Positions 5,252-6,420 of a DNA stretch of 6,420 bases are shown one piece after another. The stretch is from DATKQI01 sp035532755 (GTDB lineage Bacteria; Pseudomonadota; Alphaproteobacteria; Acetobacterales; Acetobacteraceae). A program made the position numbers and the translations under genes. A model generated the notes under the pieces. It worked only from the letters and a program-made list of their open reading frames with translations, was not told the DNA's origin and did no database searches. Each line of letters starts with the position of its first letter. The stretch's first letter is position 1. The stretch covers positions 1-6,420 of the forward strand of contig DATKQI010000205.1 of NCBI GenBank assembly GCA_035532755.1, written 5' to 3'.

Positions 5252-5619
5252 GCTCCTCCAGACCGCGGCCCCTTCGGGCCGCCCGAACCCTCACCCGTGG
5301 AACCCTCGCGCGACGGCCCCATCAGGCGCCACACGTTGCGGATTCCCGCCGCGAACCCCAGCGGCATGAATGCCACCATGAACCACGGCGCCGTATGCAG
5401 CCACCGGTCGATCGCCCAGCCGATGGCAACCGCCACGGCGAACCCCGCCACCAGCTCCATGCCGACGCGCAGGCCCATCGCGAGCGCCGATCGCTCCGCC
5501 GCCCGCTCGCGCCGGTCCGGCGCCTCGTTCGGCCCCTTGTCGAGCCCCTGCCGGCCACGGGCGGCCGCCAGGCGTTCCTCGAAAGACGGCAACCGGTCCT
5601 GCGTCATGCCCACGCCCAT
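5248..5619 (-). CDS. atpI: ATP synthase protein I (Fo assembly factor AtpI/AtpZ family)
   Basis: This 123-residue protein is the first gene of the Fo operon, the usual place of atpI. It has a charged N-terminal region (7-46, with RLPSFEERLAAAR) and two membrane helices (about 50-70 and 79-96) joined by a short turn. The pattern GWAIDRWL-(4)-WFMVAFMPLGFAAGIRNV is typical of the family (ATPase_gene1). A Gly/Ser-rich hydrophilic tail follows (101-123). The family helps to assemble the c-ring, and some members have been linked to divalent-cation handling; the role here is inferred. The start at 5619 sits directly after GGGGG, which is unusually close; the in-frame ATG at 5607 (MTQDRLPSF) is a real alternative. 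The stop overlaps the atpB start by 4 bases, implying translational coupling. Confidence 0.88.
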   Translation of the reverse strand: MGVGMTQDRLPSFEERLAAARGRQGLDKGPNEAPDRRERAAERSALAMGLRVGMELVAGFAVAVAIGWAIDRWLHTAPWFMVAFMPLGFAAGIRNVWRLMGPSREGSTGEGSGGPKGPRSGGA

Positions 5620-5622
5620 CCC

Positions 5623-5642
5623 CCGGCGGCATGGACCGCCGG
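5623..5642 (-). promoter_or_regulatory. Leader hairpin before atpI
   Basis: CCGGCGG (5642-5636) and CCGCCGG (5629-5623) form a 7-bp GC stem with a 6-base loop, between the predicted transcription start (about 5646) and the atpI ATG. Its 3' arm runs into the G-run before the start codon, so it could limit ribosome access or stabilise the 5' end of the Fo mRNA. The stem is seen; the role is inferred. Confidence 0.45.
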
Positions 5643-5652
5643 AAGCGCGCGG

Positions 5653-5681
5653 TTCTTAGGGCGGGGCCCCGGCAGTGTCAA
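5653..5681 (-). promoter_or_regulatory. Candidate sigma-70-type promoter of the Fo ATP synthase operon
   Basis: A perfect -35 TTGACA (5681-5676) is followed after 17 bases by TAAGAA (5658-5653), which keeps the first two bases and the fifth base of the -10 consensus. It lies in the gap between the smc stop and atpI, in the operon direction, with a predicted start near 5646 and a leader of about 27 bases. Position and spacing support it; the -10 box is imperfect. Confidence 0.65.
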
Positions 5682-5718
5682 GAATGCTTGAGCCGGGAAG
5701 ACGCCTCTGCCGCGCCCG

Positions 5719-6420
5719 CTATTCCGCGGCCATCCGCGGCGGATCGACCATCTCCGCCGCGCGCGCCAGATCGACCGAGAGCAGGCGCGAAATGCCGCGT
5801 TCCTGCATCGTCACGCCATACAGCCGGTCCATCCGGGCCATCGTCAGATGGTGGTGGGTGATCACCAGGAAGCGGGTGCCTGTCTCCCGCACCATGTCTT
5901 CCAGCAGGGTGCAGAACCGCTCGACGTTCACATCGTCCAGCGGCGCATCCACCTCGTCCAGCACGCAGACCGGCGCGGGGTTGCAGCGAAACACCGCGAA
6001 GATCAATGACAGCGCTGTCAGCGCCTGCTCTCCGCCCGACAGCAGCGACAGGGTGGCGAGCTTCTTGCCCGGCGGCTGGGCATAGATCTCCAGCCCCGCG
6101 GTCAGCGGATCGTCGGACCCCACCATCGCCAGATGCGCGCGCCCGCCGCCGAACATGCGCGCGAACAGCGCCTGGAAATGCCGGTCCACCTCCGCGAACA
6201 CCGCCGCCAGCCGCTCCCGCCCCTCGCGGTTCAGGTGGCCGATGGAGCCGCGCAGCTTGGCGATCGCGGCGGCAAGTTCCTCGCGCTCGGTGGCGATGGC
6301 GGTGATCTGCCGGTCGATCTCCTCCGCCTCGATGTCCGCGCGCAAGTTGACCGGGCCCATCTCCTCCCGCTCGCGTTGCAGACGATCGAGCCGCTTGCGC
6401 GCCTTCTCCTCGCTTTCGGG
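5719..6420 (-). CDS. smc: Chromosome segregation protein SMC, C-terminal ATPase half (cut by the window edge)
   Basis: The last 233 residues are visible; the frame continues past base 6420, so the ATG at 6360 (MGPVNLRA) is internal. Residues 1-20 are the end of the coiled coil. The family block GPVNLRA follows at 22-28. The ABC-type signature LSGGEQALTALSL (127-139 region) comes next, and Walker B VCVLDEVDAPLDD (151-163) includes the catalytic Glu156 and the D-loop. The switch histidine is in FLVITHHH (about 184-191). The N-terminal Walker A part lies outside the window. SMC dimers with ScpA/ScpB organise and separate sister chromosomes using ATP. The SMC type is preferred over RecN or RecF because of the EVDAPLDDVNVERF block. 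It ends 99 bases before atpI; an operon link is unlikely because a promoter lies between them. Confidence 0.95.
   Translation of the reverse strand, partial: PESEEKARKRLDRLQREREEMGPVNLRADIEAEEIDRQITAIATEREELAAAIAKLRGSIGHLNREGRERLAAVFAEVDRHFQALFARMFGGGRAHLAMVGSDDPLTAGLEIYAQPPGKKLATLSLLSGGEQALTALSLIFAVFRCNPAPVCVLDEVDAPLDDVNVERFCTLLEDMVRETGTRFLVITHHHLTMARMDRLYGVTMQERGISRLLSVDLARAAEMVDPPRMAAE

Noticed and set aside
4118..5659. Long plus-strand open frame antisense to the atp genes
   Set aside because: Its translation is a low-complexity Arg/His/Gln/Asp-rich string, and the opposite strand encodes clearly conserved atpE, atpB and atpI.
5719..6360. Treating the ATG at 6360 as the start of a short SMC-like gene
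   Set aside because: The frame stays open to the window edge with coiled-coil sequence directly before it, and MGPVNLRA is the internal GPVNLRA motif of full-length SMC.

Overview
The window reads as a GC-rich alphaproteobacterial chromosome, most likely Rhodospirillales/Acetobacteraceae. The grounds are the high GC, an Fo-ATP synthase operon of the alphaproteobacterial type (atpI-atpB-atpE-b'-b, with two different b-type subunits and no F1 genes attached), and a stress-protein N-terminus of a kind I associate with acetic-acid-bacterium relatives. The family-level assignment is inference. Almost everything is on the minus strand, so the map is best read from right to left.

Right end (6420 to 5719): the C-terminal ATPase head of the chromosome-condensing SMC protein, cut by the window edge. 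A 97-base gap follows with a good promoter (TTGACA, 17-base spacer, TAAGAA) and a leader hairpin. This promoter probably drives the compact Fo operon (5619 to 3042): atpI assembly factor, subunit a, subunit c, subunit b' and subunit b. The gaps are 51 bases or less and one junction is a 4-base GTGA overlap. Together these genes encode the membrane proton-translocating half of ATP synthase. The F1 genes must lie elsewhere, as is usual in this group.

Middle (2985 to 975): a 61-residue glycine-tailed lipoprotein gene is the only plus-strand gene. It converges on atpF and diverges from a periplasmic solute-binding protein of the peptide (SBP_5) family. No ABC permease or ATPase gene accompanies the latter.

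Left end (974 to 1): the most interesting part. A fluoride riboswitch (crcB motif) is clearly readable on the minus strand at about 918-866. It is followed by a leader of about 125 bases, then crcB (fluoride channel) and, 5 bases after the crcB stop, the start of a universal-stress-protein-like gene cut by the window edge. This looks like a fluoride-responsive two-gene (or longer) operon. The 3' arm of the aptamer stem is complementary to the crcB Shine-Dalgarno sequence, which suggests translational switching. The candidate promoter of the unit sits inside a terminator-like hairpin that ends the preceding gene. I saw no mobile element, CRISPR array, tRNA or rRNA.
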